Origin: Agrobacterium cavarae
GTDB lineage: Bacteria > Pseudomonadota > Alphaproteobacteria > Rhizobiales > Rhizobiaceae
Direction: 5' to 3'
Assembly: GCF_004310285.1 (NCBI RefSeq)
Contig: NZ_SISF01000028.1
Coordinates: 1 to 64,000, forward strand
Length of the DNA: 64,000 nucleotides
Shown here: positions 35,788 to 44,378 of the stretch, piece after piece
How positions within the stretch are numbered: the stretch's first letter is position 1
How the letters are laid out: the number at the start of each line of letters is the position of its first letter
Notes under the pieces: generated by a model
Told to the model about the DNA's origin: nothing
What the model saw: only the letters and a program-made list of their open reading frames with translations
Database searches by the model: none
Translations under genes and position numbers: made by a program

Positions 35788-36768
35788 TTGACAGACCGTT
35801 TTCGAGAACTGGAACGGCCAAGGGCCGAGAGGAAGAAGGACGTGGTATTGATGGCAACCGTCTCGAGTTTCGAAGGCTTGCCTTACCCGTCGAAATCAGA
35901 ATTGCGACAGTTCGCAGAACTGTTCATGCCGCTGTTTTCCGCGTCCACCGCCGAAGCGAAGAGAGAGGCGATTGCGGCGCTGTCGCAGAACCCGCACGTG
36001 CCCTCGGCCGTCGCGTTCTTCATCGCCAGCCAGCCGATTTCGCTATCCGCACCGTTTCTCGTCTCCTCCAAGGCGCTGGATGACGAGACGCTGATTGCGA
36101 TTGCACGAACGCAAGGGGCGGCGCACGCTCGTACGATCGTCCGGCGCGAAGACCTCTCCCCCACTGTCGTCGATGCCTTGGTGGGCTTACGTCACTCCCG
36201 CCACGTCACCGGCTCAACGCACGACAATCTTCAAACCTCTACGTCTCCAGCGGCGCTGAGCGAAAGCGAGGCGCGAGCTGAGCGGGAAGAGAAGCTGCGC
36301 AGGCAACTGCGCACCATGGCGCGACAGATGCACCGCCCTGCGGGCGACACGCTTGGCGTTCGCCGCCTGACCGAAGTACAGGAAGCGCTGCTCGTGCGGT
36401 TTGCGCGTGAACGCGACGCAAGCCGTTTCGCCGCCACGCTCTCGGACTCGCTGTCTGCAAGCCACTGGCTGTCGGAGCGCATCCTCCTCGATATTTCCGG
36501 TCGGCAACTGGCAACAACGCTTGTCGGCATCGGCATGGATACCGACGACGCCATCTTTATCCTGGAATGCTTCTACCCGCATATGCGCCAGCTTGTCGGT
36601 GACATTAGCCGTGCGGAATCCATGCTGGAGTCGTTGGAGACGGCCGAGTGCGAGGAGCGGATCGAAAGCTGGCGACGGGCAGATCGCTACACCACGAGTT
36701 CCGGCAGCGCCGCCGACGAGCGTCGTGAAGAGCCCACTCCAGCCCACAAGCTTGTGGTGCGCCGGTAA
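35788..36768 (+). CDS. DUF2336 domain protein
   Basis: About 326 aa, helical, with DUF2336-type repeats (LRQFAELFMPLFSASTAEAK, EAIAALSQNPHVPSAVAFF, LSPTVVDALVGLRH). A Glu/Arg-rich segment near 155-180 may be a coiled coil. No ATG precedes the conserved MTDRFRELERPRAERKK stretch; I take the TTG at 35788 as start. ATG at 35851 is the alternative. DUF2336 proteins are alphaproteobacterial and of unknown biochemical role. Confidence 0.75.
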   Translation: MTDRFRELERPRAERKKDVVLMATVSSFEGLPYPSKSELRQFAELFMPLFSASTAEAKREAIAALSQNPHVPSAVAFFIASQPISLSAPFLVSSKALDDETLIAIARTQGAAHARTIVRREDLSPTVVDALVGLRHSRHVTGSTHDNLQTSTSPAALSESEARAEREEKLRRQLRTMARQMHRPAGDTLGVRRLTEVQEALLVRFARERDASRFAATLSDSLSASHWLSERILLDISGRQLATTLVGIGMDTDDAIFILECFYPHMRQLVGDISRAESMLESLETAECEERIESWRRADRYTTSSGSAADERREEPTPAHKLVVRR

Positions 36769-36804
36769 GGTTGCTCGCCGGTTGCGGCAGAAGGTACGGG
36801 CCTG

Positions 36805-37146
36805 TCACCCAACGATGGTGAACAGGTCGCCGACGTTGTCGGTTTCAAGTTCGACCACCCAGAGATCGGCGTCGAAACGACGCTCCTTTTCCAGAAGCGC
36901 CTCTACCTCCTGGGCTCGCGCTTCAGTGAGACGCCGCTCGAAGCGGCGCTCGGCCCTCACCTCCTCGTCTTCGGCGAAGCTCTGGGGTGCAGGACCATAG
37001 AGATTTTCGCGCCCATCACGCAGGCGTTGGCGGATAAAGATCGCGCCGGCCTCGTCGGCCCCCTTGCGTTCGATAGCGGCGAAATCACCTGCAGCGAAGA
37101 CGCGGCGCGTGAGGGCGGAAACGAAGATTTCGGATTTGAGGCGCAT
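36805..37146 (-). CDS. DUF1491 family protein
   Basis: 113 aa. The start MRLKSEIFVSALTRRVFAAG, then GAIFIRQRLRDGRENLYGPA and the acidic RFDADLWVVELE are typical of DUF1491, a small soluble alphaproteobacterial family of unknown function. ATG at 37146 gives this standard N-terminus. Confidence 0.87.
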   Translation of the reverse strand: MRLKSEIFVSALTRRVFAAGDFAAIERKGADEAGAIFIRQRLRDGRENLYGPAPQSFAEDEEVRAERRFERRLTEARAQEVEALLEKERRFDADLWVVELETDNVGDLFTIVG

Positions 37147-37345
37147 GGGAGAACTATAGGACCTCAGGGACAATGGGGCCATGCTTTTCTAAGCAGCGAG
37201 ACTGGTCCTGGTCGCCAGGTACCAAACCGTGGAGGGAAGGGTGAAAGTCCCAAGGAATTGAGTATTTTGGCGTCAAGCGCTCGTCCTTTGAATCGCAAAA
37301 GGACGGCAAATCACCAAGAGGCTCAGTCAGAGATTCAACTGAGGC

Positions 37346-38305
37346 TCACAAGGCCCCGATAGATTTCAGCTTTTTCAGCACCGCTTCGCTCGGCTCGCCT
37401 GTTTCCGGCAGGCGATAATGCTTTTCGAAATTGCGAATGGCCTGACGGGTCTGTTCGCCGGCAACGCCATCCACTTTCACATCGGCATAGGCGATATTGA
37501 CGAGGCCTTGCTGGATCTTGGAAACCAGATCCTTGCCGACCGGCTTTGCACCACTGTCGGACGTAAGAGACACATTCTGCGCTTTTGGAGGATGAACCTC
37601 CGCATTGCGAATGGCGGCTGCGACGGGATCGATCGCCACCCCGCCCCCATTGGCTGCTGCGGGTCGATCCTTCGGCAGGGCTTTGGGAATGGCGGCAACG
37701 GTTGTCGCGCTGTCGATCTTCAAAGCTGAGAGAATGCGGCTGGTCGGCTCACCTGTCTGTTCCATGCCGACCGTCTCTTCGAAGAAGAGGATGGCAGCGG
37801 TCGTGCGTGGTCCCGTGAGGCCATCGGCCGGACCATCATAGAGGCCGCGGCGCGCGAGTTCCCGCTGGATTTCTGCGACGAGTTCGGACGGCGGATGGCT
37901 GCCGGCCGGCTGTGCCTGTCCGGGGGGTACCACTGCCCCGCCCTGCCCTGCCTGAGGCTGAGCCGCAGTCTGCTGCGTGGGTTCTGGAACATCCGTCTGG
38001 CGCTCTATGCGGAACGTCGTGACATTGCCGTGCTGGCCAAGCGTCGACGTCATGCGATAGCCGGCAATGCCGTTCGGATCTTCCTCATCGCGCGTGCGCA
38101 GGAACGGGGATGGATGGTGGCCGGGTTGATACCAGAGAGCATTGGCAGCGACAAAGCCGAAAACGACAAGGAACGCGGTCGAGCCGCCGACCAGTTTGGG
38201 ATGGCTCAGAATCTGCTGGCCGAGGGCGCGTACGGCCACGGACAGCAAACCCGGCTCCTTCCGGACCGTCTTTTTCCTAGGCGATTTTCGCTTTGGCGCG
38301 GCCAT
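37346..38305 (-). CDS. Membrane-anchored protein with two peptidoglycan-binding domains
   Basis: 319 aa. A basic N-terminus (KRKSPRKKTVRK), one membrane helix (about 40-58), a Gln/Pro-rich spacer, then two PG_binding_1 domains: ~140-205 (EIQRELARRGLYDGPADGLTGPRT) and ~255-318 (IQQGLVNIAYADVKVDGVAGEQT). It should be anchored in the inner membrane and contact the wall. Its start overlaps the end of divJ by 29 bases in another frame. Hairpin arms GTCCTTT/AAAGGAC follow at about 37283-37303 without a U-run. Confidence 0.88.
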   Translation of the reverse strand: MAAPKRKSPRKKTVRKEPGLLSVAVRALGQQILSHPKLVGGSTAFLVVFGFVAANALWYQPGHHPSPFLRTRDEEDPNGIAGYRMTSTLGQHGNVTTFRIERQTDVPEPTQQTAAQPQAGQGGAVVPPGQAQPAGSHPPSELVAEIQRELARRGLYDGPADGLTGPRTTAAILFFEETVGMEQTGEPTSRILSALKIDSATTVAAIPKALPKDRPAAANGGGVAIDPVAAAIRNAEVHPPKAQNVSLTSDSGAKPVGKDLVSKIQQGLVNIAYADVKVDGVAGEQTRQAIRNFEKHYRLPETGEPSEAVLKKLKSIGAL

Positions 38306-39806
38306 CCGCAGTGTCCTTCCTCTTCATCATGTCGGCGCCACCCGCCGTGTCTTTCAGGCGCGGCGGAAATTCCACCGGCGCATCGGCGTCTTCACAGCTG
38401 CTCAGCGGCTGGCCGGAGCCATCAGCCGGCATCAATATGGTGACGACCGTTCCCTCGCCCGGCTTGCTGGTGATGACAAGGCTTCCGCCATGCAATTCCA
38501 CAAGTCCTTTGACGAGCGACAGTCCAAGCCCCGTGCCCTCATAGCGACGGGTATAATCATTCTGAACCTGCATGAACGGGCGGCCCAGAAGTTCGATCTT
38601 GTCGGCGGCAATGCCGATGCCGGTGTCGCTGACCGTCAGCTTGAGCATCTCGCCCTGCAGCGCCGCATCGATCACCACCACACCACCGGATTCGGTAAAC
38701 TTGATGGCGTTGCTTGCAAGATTGATCAGAACCTGCTGGATGGCGCGCTGATCGGCAACGACTTCCGTCAGATCGCGCTGGATGCGGCTTGTCAGCGTCA
38801 AGCCCTTCTGCTTTGCCTGAAGACCCAGCATGCCTTCACAGGACGCGATGACATCGCCGATGCGGAAAGGCTCCATCATCAATTCGTAGCGACCGGTCTC
38901 AAGCTTGCTCATATCCAGCATAGTGTTGACGACCGACAGCAGGTGACCACCCGACTGGCGAATGAGTTTGACATATTCGCGCTGGCGATCGTTTTCCAGT
39001 TTGCCGAAATATTCGCCGGCAAGAATATCGGAGAAGCCCAGAATGGCATTGAGAGGTGTGCGCAATTCGTGGCTGACAGCGGCGAGAAAACGCGACTTCG
39101 CCTCCGTCGCCGTCTCTGCCTCGATCGTCCTGCGGGCCGCTTCCCGGCGCAAGGCTTCCATCTCGCTGACATCGATAAGCTGACCGACGACGCGCACCAG
39201 CCGGCCAAACTGGTCCCGCTCTGCGGTCATATCCATGCGGGCATAGACGAACTGAATCTGCCGATTGACGGAGCCGGTCTCGAAACGCAGATCGACGCTG
39301 GCGTGATCCTCACCCTGGCGCAGCGTATCGAAAGCCTGCATCAGGGCGATGCGATCGGAAACATGGACCATCTCGGCGAGGATATGGCCGGCGCAGTTCT
39401 GCAGCTGAAGCGGAAACTGTCGCAGGTCGCGACCTGATACCGCATGAACGATGCCCTGCTCGTTGAAGAACAGCAGGAGACCTGGCACCTGCGATGCAAG
39501 CTGCTCGCGGTCGATGACAGCGTCCTGAGCCTCGCGTGCGGGCTTATAGACTGTCAGGAGCACAGCGCAGGATGCCAGAAACAGCGCAACGACAAGGGCT
39601 GCACCGAGCGGCAACGCGACAGATGCCGGCAGGACAAAGCAGATGATGGCGGGAACGATGAAGAGCGCCACAAGAGAGAAAGCAACGAGGCGGCGCAGAA
39701 CGGCGATGATCGCCAAGCTTTCGCTGGCATCGTCTTCCATGCGCGACAGCCACATGCCCGCGACATGATCGACCAACGCAATCGCTTTTTCCGCTATGTT
39801 ACGCAA
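38277..39806 (-). CDS. divJ: PAS-containing sensor histidine kinase, DivJ-like
   Basis: 509 aa. Two membrane helices (~38-60 and ~65-87), a PAS-like region (~105-215), then HisKA with phospho-acceptor H246 in VSHELRTPLN and HATPase with NLASNAIKFT, DTGIGIA and GTGLGLSLV. The HisKA segment GFSDILAGEYFGKLENDRQREYV fits the DivJ/PleC group that controls DivK and thereby CtrA in Rhizobiales. I favour DivJ from its short length and single PAS; PleC/PdhS paralogues cannot be fully excluded. The tail overlaps the next gene. Confidence 0.75.
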   Translation of the reverse strand: MRNIAEKAIALVDHVAGMWLSRMEDDASESLAIIAVLRRLVAFSLVALFIVPAIICFVLPASVALPLGAALVVALFLASCAVLLTVYKPAREAQDAVIDREQLASQVPGLLLFFNEQGIVHAVSGRDLRQFPLQLQNCAGHILAEMVHVSDRIALMQAFDTLRQGEDHASVDLRFETGSVNRQIQFVYARMDMTAERDQFGRLVRVVGQLIDVSEMEALRREAARRTIEAETATEAKSRFLAAVSHELRTPLNAILGFSDILAGEYFGKLENDRQREYVKLIRQSGGHLLSVVNTMLDMSKLETGRYELMMEPFRIGDVIASCEGMLGLQAKQKGLTLTSRIQRDLTEVVADQRAIQQVLINLASNAIKFTESGGVVVIDAALQGEMLKLTVSDTGIGIAADKIELLGRPFMQVQNDYTRRYEGTGLGLSLVKGLVELHGGSLVITSKPGEGTVVTILMPADGSGQPLSSCEDADAPVEFPPRLKDTAGGADMMKRKDTADGRAKAKIA

Positions 39807-40284
39807 TACCAGTACACCGCATTCTAAAAGCAGCAGGCTCGAACCTGCCTTGAAACATGCCCGACAATAGGGCTCCGCGGCTTAAGGAATGGATAAAAGC
39901 AGGCGCGCCAAAGCCGCCTCAAGCACCATCAAGTCCCATTTCGGGGCAAATCACAAGCACTTTGTCTGTTATGGTTAATGACGGGTAAGCAGAGGATTTC
40001 CTTGTATTTTTTCGGTACCGTTAAGATTTGTGGCGGGCGTTATCGTCGCGAAGGCCTGCGATTGCGCGCGCCCGCCGCAATTATGCTTAACATCGGTCGC
40101 TAAAATCCGATCCAAATCGCAATCGTCACCAGCGGCGGGAACAAGTCGCTAAAATTTGAATTAAATCACGCGGTTTTTTGCAAAGGGGTGTTGGTCTCTT
40201 GGCTTTAGGGTGTTTGCAAGCCCGGACAACAGGGCAACAGCGGATGATCCGAAAAGGGCGCCGGTCAAACAGGGTAGTCTTGCA
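39807..40284. other. Intergenic region between divJ and the DUF5330 gene
   Basis: About 480 bases. It holds a hairpin with arms GGCGGGCG (40032-40039) and CGCCCGCC (40069-40076) plus inner TCGC/GCGA pairing, and a pair of direct repeats. Two divergent promoters are expected. No ORF here is convincing. Confidence 0.4.
40096..40167 (+). repeat. Two direct repeats, GTCGCTAAAAT-N7-AAATC
   Basis: Copies at 40096-40118 and 40145-40167 share GTCGCTAAAAT, a variable seven bases, then AAATC. Their start-to-start distance is 49 bases. They precede the DUF5330 ATG by about 120 bases and look like paired binding sites for one regulator. Confidence 0.5.
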
Positions 40285-40695
40285 ATGTGGTTTCTGATCA
40301 AAGGAACAATCTGGTTTTCGCTGGTGCTGGTCGCACTCTCCTATTTCGGCGGCAACAATACCGATAGCCAGAACTCGCAAATGAATGTCGCCGGCGCGGT
40401 TTCCGCTGCCAGCGAAGCCTACCGTTATGTCAGTGCCATCTGCGTCGAAAAGCCGGACGTCTGCGTCAAGGGTGCGGAGACTTTCCATGCTCTTGGTGAG
40501 CGGGCGCGCGAAGGCGCCAAGGTTGCCTATGAGTTGATCGACTCCTATCTGAACGCTGCCGACGAACCCAAGGTCGCCCCTGCTGGCGAGGCTGTCGCCA
40601 AGGCCGAGACCGTCGCAGTCAGCGACGATATCAAGACCGGAACCATCAAGGTCGAGAACACCATTCCCCTGCCGCAGAAGCGCCCTGCGCTCTGA
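40285..40695 (+). CDS. DUF5330 domain protein
   Basis: 136 aa with an N-terminal membrane helix (MWFLIKGTIWFSLVLVALSYF) and a periplasmic part with a conserved pair of cysteines in SAICVEKPDVCVKGAETF. These features fit DUF5330, a Rhizobiales family of unknown function. The ATG at 40285 places the helix at the very N-terminus. It is followed by a terminator, so it is not co-transcribed efficiently with sufE. Confidence 0.8.
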   Translation: MWFLIKGTIWFSLVLVALSYFGGNNTDSQNSQMNVAGAVSAASEAYRYVSAICVEKPDVCVKGAETFHALGERAREGAKVAYELIDSYLNAADEPKVAPAGEAVAKAETVAVSDDIKTGTIKVENTIPLPQKRPAL

Positions 40696-40800
40696 CGATA
40701 GAGGGAAGCGATCAAGCCTAACGAATTCGAGAGATGCCTCTCAAAACCCCTTGTGGCTCATCCCGCTATAGATGAGCCGCCTGACTGCCCGACTCCTGAT

Positions 40801-40839
40801 GCCCTGCCCGAAGCCCATGCTTCGCCGCAGGGCTTTTTT
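40801..40839 (+). terminator. Rho-independent terminator
   Basis: GCCCTGC (40801-40807) pairs with GCAGGGC (40827-40833), with inner GAAG/CTTC pairing, followed by TTTTTT. It closes the DUF5330 transcript before sufE. Confidence 0.85.
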
Positions 40840-40907
40840 CTTGGGGTAGCGGTTCAATTCCATTCGCCATTGCCCTATATCGGGGCAGCAACATGGATGG
40901 CAGGCAA

Positions 40908-41324
40908 ATGGCTTCTCTCGACAAGATCATGGACGACTTCTCCTTCCTGGACGATTGGGAGGATCGCTACCGCTACGTGATCGAACTGGGGAAGGAACTG
41001 CCGGATCTGGCGGACGAGAAAAAGACCGCAAAGAACAAGGTCCAGGGCTGCGCCAGCCAGGTCTGGGTCGTAAGCCACAGCGATGGCGGACCTGACCCGA
41101 TATTGACCTTCGAGGGCGATTCGGACGCGCACATCGTGCGCGGGCTGGTGGCTATCGTGCTCGCCACCTATTCAGGCAAAAAGGCCTCGGAAATTGCCGC
41201 CCTCGACGCCATCGAAGTGTTTGGCAAGATCGGTCTGGTCGAACATCTCTCCTCGCAGCGCGCCAATGGCCTTCGTTCGATGGTCAATCGCATCCGCGAG
41301 GAAGCGCGGCTGCTGGCCGCCTGA
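40908..41324 (+). CDS. sufE: SufE-type cysteine desulfuration protein
   Basis: 138 aa. SufE accepts sulfane sulfur from SufS and passes it to the SufBCD scaffold for Fe-S cluster assembly. The acceptor cysteine is C48 in KVQGCASQVW, and DAHIVRGLVAIVLATYSGK is a family block. The ATG at 40908 fits the family N-terminus (MASLDKIMDDFSFLDDWEDR) better than 40893. Other suf genes are not in the window. Confidence 0.93.
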   Translation: MASLDKIMDDFSFLDDWEDRYRYVIELGKELPDLADEKKTAKNKVQGCASQVWVVSHSDGGPDPILTFEGDSDAHIVRGLVAIVLATYSGKKASEIAALDAIEVFGKIGLVEHLSSQRANGLRSMVNRIREEARLLAA

Positions 41325-41360
41325 TCGCGGCGGGCAAAGCCGCCGCTCTCCTCATTGTTC

Positions 41361-41762
41361 TCAATCGTAGAGATAGTGCTTCGCCCACTGCGATTCCGGC
41401 ACCTTGTCGCCCACCTTGTAGTCGAAGTTGCGGATGCCGAGTGTGGTCGGCGCCACCTGGCATTTGTATCTGAGGCGGTACCATTCGCCACCACTGCGGA
41501 AGACCGCGCCGGAAGCCTTGATCGAATCCTTGGCGACATCGGGATCGCCAAAGGCATAGGCAATCACCTTGTCGGGCTTCATGCCTTTCTGCTCCTTGGC
41601 AATGCGCTCCATCGCTTCGATATCGCACCGTTGTTCCAGGCGCTCCTCAGGCGCAAGCTGGTTCAACTGTCTTATGACGTTTGCATCGATGGCGTAGGAC
41701 GGAAGCGAGAACGAGAGGACGGAAGAGGCGGTCAAAAGGGCGATCAATAGAGGCTTTTGCAT
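41361..41762 (-). CDS. DUF930 family secreted protein
   Basis: 133 aa with a signal peptide (MQKPLLIALLTASSVLSFSLPSYA). The mature protein has QLAPEERLEQRCDIEAMERI, VIAYAFGDPDV and WYRLRYKCQV, matching DUF930 of Rhizobiales, function unknown. Two cysteines may form a disulfide in the periplasm. The internal ATG at 41762 puts the signal at the start. Confidence 0.85.
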   Translation of the reverse strand: MQKPLLIALLTASSVLSFSLPSYAIDANVIRQLNQLAPEERLEQRCDIEAMERIAKEQKGMKPDKVIAYAFGDPDVAKDSIKASGAVFRSGGEWYRLRYKCQVAPTTLGIRNFDYKVGDKVPESQWAKHYLYD

Positions 41763-41781
41763 CGGATTTAATGAGGCTTTC

Positions 41782-41946
41782 TCAAGTCTTCTTGGCATTC
41801 TTCGGGCGGGTAAACGCCTGCCGCATCTCCTCGAAGCAGCAGGCGATGGCGTCGTCTACCGTCAGAATGTGATCGAAACCCGACGAAAATGTGCCCTGCT
41901 GATATTCCGTCGGGGACAATGAAACTTGATAGCGCCGCAGGGGCAC
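41782..41946 (-). CDS. Possible small protein of 54 residues
   Basis: A GTG-started reading frame, PLRRYQVSLSPTEYQQGTFS through DDAIACCFEEMRQAF to a basic end KNAKKT. The composition is balanced and protein-like, and codon use resembles neighbours (G/C in third positions). Against it: no Shine-Dalgarno sequence, and an in-frame stop two codons before the GTG fixes this as the only long start. It lies between the DUF930 and S9 peptidase genes and could be read into DUF930. Confidence 0.42.
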   Translation of the reverse strand: MPLRRYQVSLSPTEYQQGTFSSGFDHILTVDDAIACCFEEMRQAFTRPKNAKKT

Positions 41947-41995
41947 TTTACATCATGAAAACGCAGAGTGATTTTCCTATGAAAGCGAGTTTGTC

Positions 41996-44095
41996 TTGAC
42001 CATTTTCAAGAACCTGCCCACCCCGCCCCATGCAGAGAAGAAGCCGGTGAGCGATACGCATCACGGCATCACGCGCATGGATGATTACGCCTGGTTGCGG
42101 GCGGATAACTGGCAGGCGATGTTCAAGGACCCTTCCCTGCTCGACCCCGCGATCCGCACCCATCTGGAAGCGGAAAACGCCTATATGGAAGCCGCGATGG
42201 CGGATACGAAGCCGCTTCAGGAAAAGCTCTTCGAAGAAATGAAGGGCCGCATCAAGCAGGACGATTCCTCGGTTCCGGTCAATGACGGGCCCTATGCCTA
42301 CGGCACGCTGTTCGTGACCGGCGGCGAGCAGCCGCATTATTTCCGCACCCCGCGCGATGGCGGCGAGAAGCATGTCCTGCTCGACGGCGACAAGGAAGCG
42401 GAAGGCAAGGACTATTTCCGTCTCGGCGGACTCGACCAATCTTCCGATCACAGCCGCGGTATCTGGAGCTATGACGACAAGGGCTCCGAATTTTACACGC
42501 TGCGCATCCGCGACCTTGCGAGCGGCGTCGATCTCGATGATGTCGTTGAAAACACCGGCGGCGGTGGTGCCTGGGCGCCTGACGGCAAGAGCTTCTTCTA
42601 CACACTTCAGGACGAAAACCACCGCCCGTCCAAGGTCTTCCACCACATTGTCGGACAGCCGCAATCGTCCGACCGGCTGGTTTACGAGGAAAAGGATCCG
42701 GGCTTCTTCATGGGCGTCGGCGCCTCGGTTCTCGATGACTTCATCTTCATCGATATCCACGATCACGAGACCAGCGAATACCGCATCCTCTCCACCAAGG
42801 ATCTGATGGCGGAGCCGCAGATCGTGGCCGAGCGTGAGGAAGGCATCGAATATTCAATGGCGGAAGGCGGCGATGTCTTCTTCGTTCTTACCAATGATGG
42901 AGACGCCAAGGATTTTCGGATTGTCGAAGCCCCGGTAGAGGCGCCGGGCAAGGAAAACTGGAAAGAGGTCGTGCCGCATGAGCCGGGCCGGCTCATTCTC
43001 TCCGTCGATGCCTATGCCCGCCATCTGCTCTGGCTGGAGCGCCGGGAAGGCCTGCCGCGTATCGTCATTCGCGATCGCTCCACCGGTGAAGAACATGCGA
43101 TCGCCTTCGCAGAGGAAGCCTATTCGCTCGGGCTGCATGGCGCTGCCGAATACGACACCGACGTCATCCGCTTCAGCTATTCATCCATGACGACGCCAAG
43201 CCAGTTGTTCGACTACAATATGGTGACGCGCGAGCGCACGCTTCTGAAAACCCAGGAGGTTCCATCCGGCCATAACCCGGACGACTATGTGACACGGCGC
43301 GTCATGGCGCCTTCGCATGACGGTGCACTGGTGCCGGTGTCGCTGCTTTACCGCAAGGACACGCCACTCGACGGTTCCGCGCCTTGCCTGCTCTATGGTT
43401 ACGGCGCCTATGGCATCACCATTCCGGCCTCCTTCAGCACCAACAACCTGTCGCTTGCCGATCGGGGCTTCATCTATGCGGTCGCGCATATACGCGGGGG
43501 CAAGGACAAGGGGTTCGAGTGGTATGAAACCGGCAAGATGGAGCACAAGCAGAACACCTTCAAGGACTTCATCGCCGCCGCCGACCATCTGGTGACGGAG
43601 GGCTTCACGTCCTATAGCGGCATCATCGCCGAAGGCGGATCTGCCGGCGGCATGCTGATGGGGGCTGTCGCCAATATGGCGCCGGAGAAATTCGCCGGCA
43701 TCATCGCCGCCGTTCCCTTCGTCGACGTGCTGACCACGATGCTCGACGACACGTTGCCGCTGACGCCGCCGGAATGGCCGGAATGGGGCAATCCGCTGGA
43801 GTCCGAAGAGGAGTATCAGTGGATTGCTGCTTACTCGCCCTATGACAATGTCGGTGCCAAGCCATACCCGCCTCTCCTTGCGATCTCCGGCCTGACGGAC
43901 CCGCGCGTGACCTATTGGGAGCCGACAAAGTGGGTGGCAAAGCTGCGTGAGAAGACCACCGGCGACGCGCCAATCCTGCTCAAAACCAACATGGCCGCGG
44001 GTCATGGCGGCAAGTCCGGCCGCTTCCAACGGCTTGAGGAGATCGCCTTCGAATATGCCTTCGCCCTCAAGGTTGCGGGAAAGGATCAGGTCTAA
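41996..44095 (+). CDS. S9 family peptidase (protease II / oligopeptidase B type)
   Basis: 699 aa. N-terminal seven-blade propeller, then an alpha/beta-hydrolase domain with catalytic S549 (EGGSAGGM), D635 (GLTDPRV) and H670 (AAGHGGKSGR). It cleaves short peptides in the cytosol. No ATG fits the family N-terminus; TTG at 41996 is used (TIFKNLPTPPHAEKKPVSD). A six-codon ORF, MKASLS (41979-41999), ends with a TGA that overlaps this TTG, which may couple translation. Confidence 0.92.
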   Translation: MTIFKNLPTPPHAEKKPVSDTHHGITRMDDYAWLRADNWQAMFKDPSLLDPAIRTHLEAENAYMEAAMADTKPLQEKLFEEMKGRIKQDDSSVPVNDGPYAYGTLFVTGGEQPHYFRTPRDGGEKHVLLDGDKEAEGKDYFRLGGLDQSSDHSRGIWSYDDKGSEFYTLRIRDLASGVDLDDVVENTGGGGAWAPDGKSFFYTLQDENHRPSKVFHHIVGQPQSSDRLVYEEKDPGFFMGVGASVLDDFIFIDIHDHETSEYRILSTKDLMAEPQIVAEREEGIEYSMAEGGDVFFVLTNDGDAKDFRIVEAPVEAPGKENWKEVVPHEPGRLILSVDAYARHLLWLERREGLPRIVIRDRSTGEEHAIAFAEEAYSLGLHGAAEYDTDVIRFSYSSMTTPSQLFDYNMVTRERTLLKTQEVPSGHNPDDYVTRRVMAPSHDGALVPVSLLYRKDTPLDGSAPCLLYGYGAYGITIPASFSTNNLSLADRGFIYAVAHIRGGKDKGFEWYETGKMEHKQNTFKDFIAAADHLVTEGFTSYSGIIAEGGSAGGMLMGAVANMAPEKFAGIIAAVPFVDVLTTMLDDTLPLTPPEWPEWGNPLESEEEYQWIAAYSPYDNVGAKPYPPLLAISGLTDPRVTYWEPTKWVAKLREKTTGDAPILLKTNMAAGHGGKSGRFQRLEEIAFEYAFALKVAGKDQV

Positions 44096-44344
44096 GGCCA
44101 TTCAGCCAATTTTGGAGAGATAGGCGGTGCGCTTGGGCGCATCGCTGATTCTGCCCATTGTCAGAGTGATTCCCCGCGTAATGCAGGTTCGAACGGCGTC
44201 TGATCGTCGAAGAATCGGCATTTGCGGGGTTTTTGTTATTTTGCAAGCCCCTAAAGTGCAAAAACGAAGCAGGGGTTTGCCCCCTGTCAAGCACCGTCAA
44301 GGCATCCGAACAACGCGCGGCAAGCTTCGCGCAAGCTTCAGCGG

Positions 44345-44360
44345 TTAAAAAACCGTTAAC
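44345..44360. promoter_or_regulatory. CtrA-type binding site (TTAA-N7-TTAAC)
   Basis: TTAA (44345-44348), seven bases, TTAAC (44356-44360): a full match to the CtrA consensus, only 18 bases before the ATG of the 94-aa gene. The arms CGGTTAA/TTAACCG-like sequence also makes part of a short inverted repeat. Confidence 0.6.
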
Positions 44361-44378
44361 AGCTTGGTGAGGCTAACG

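Noticed and set aside
39974..39990. TTAATGACGGGTAAG as a CtrA site before divJ
   Set aside because: The second half reads TAAG instead of TTAA, so it does not meet the consensus.
40845..40870. tRNA-like T-loop sequence GGTTCAATTCC
   Set aside because: No acceptor, D or anticodon arm can be built around it; a rho-independent terminator occupies the place where the rest of a tRNA would lie.
41948..42766. 272-codon open frame on the minus strand
   Set aside because: Antisense to the S9 peptidase propeller; no ribosome site and no family resemblance.
44067..44300. 77-codon minus-strand ORF after the S9 peptidase
   Set aside because: Overlaps the peptidase end, lacks a ribosome site and has no protein-like pattern.
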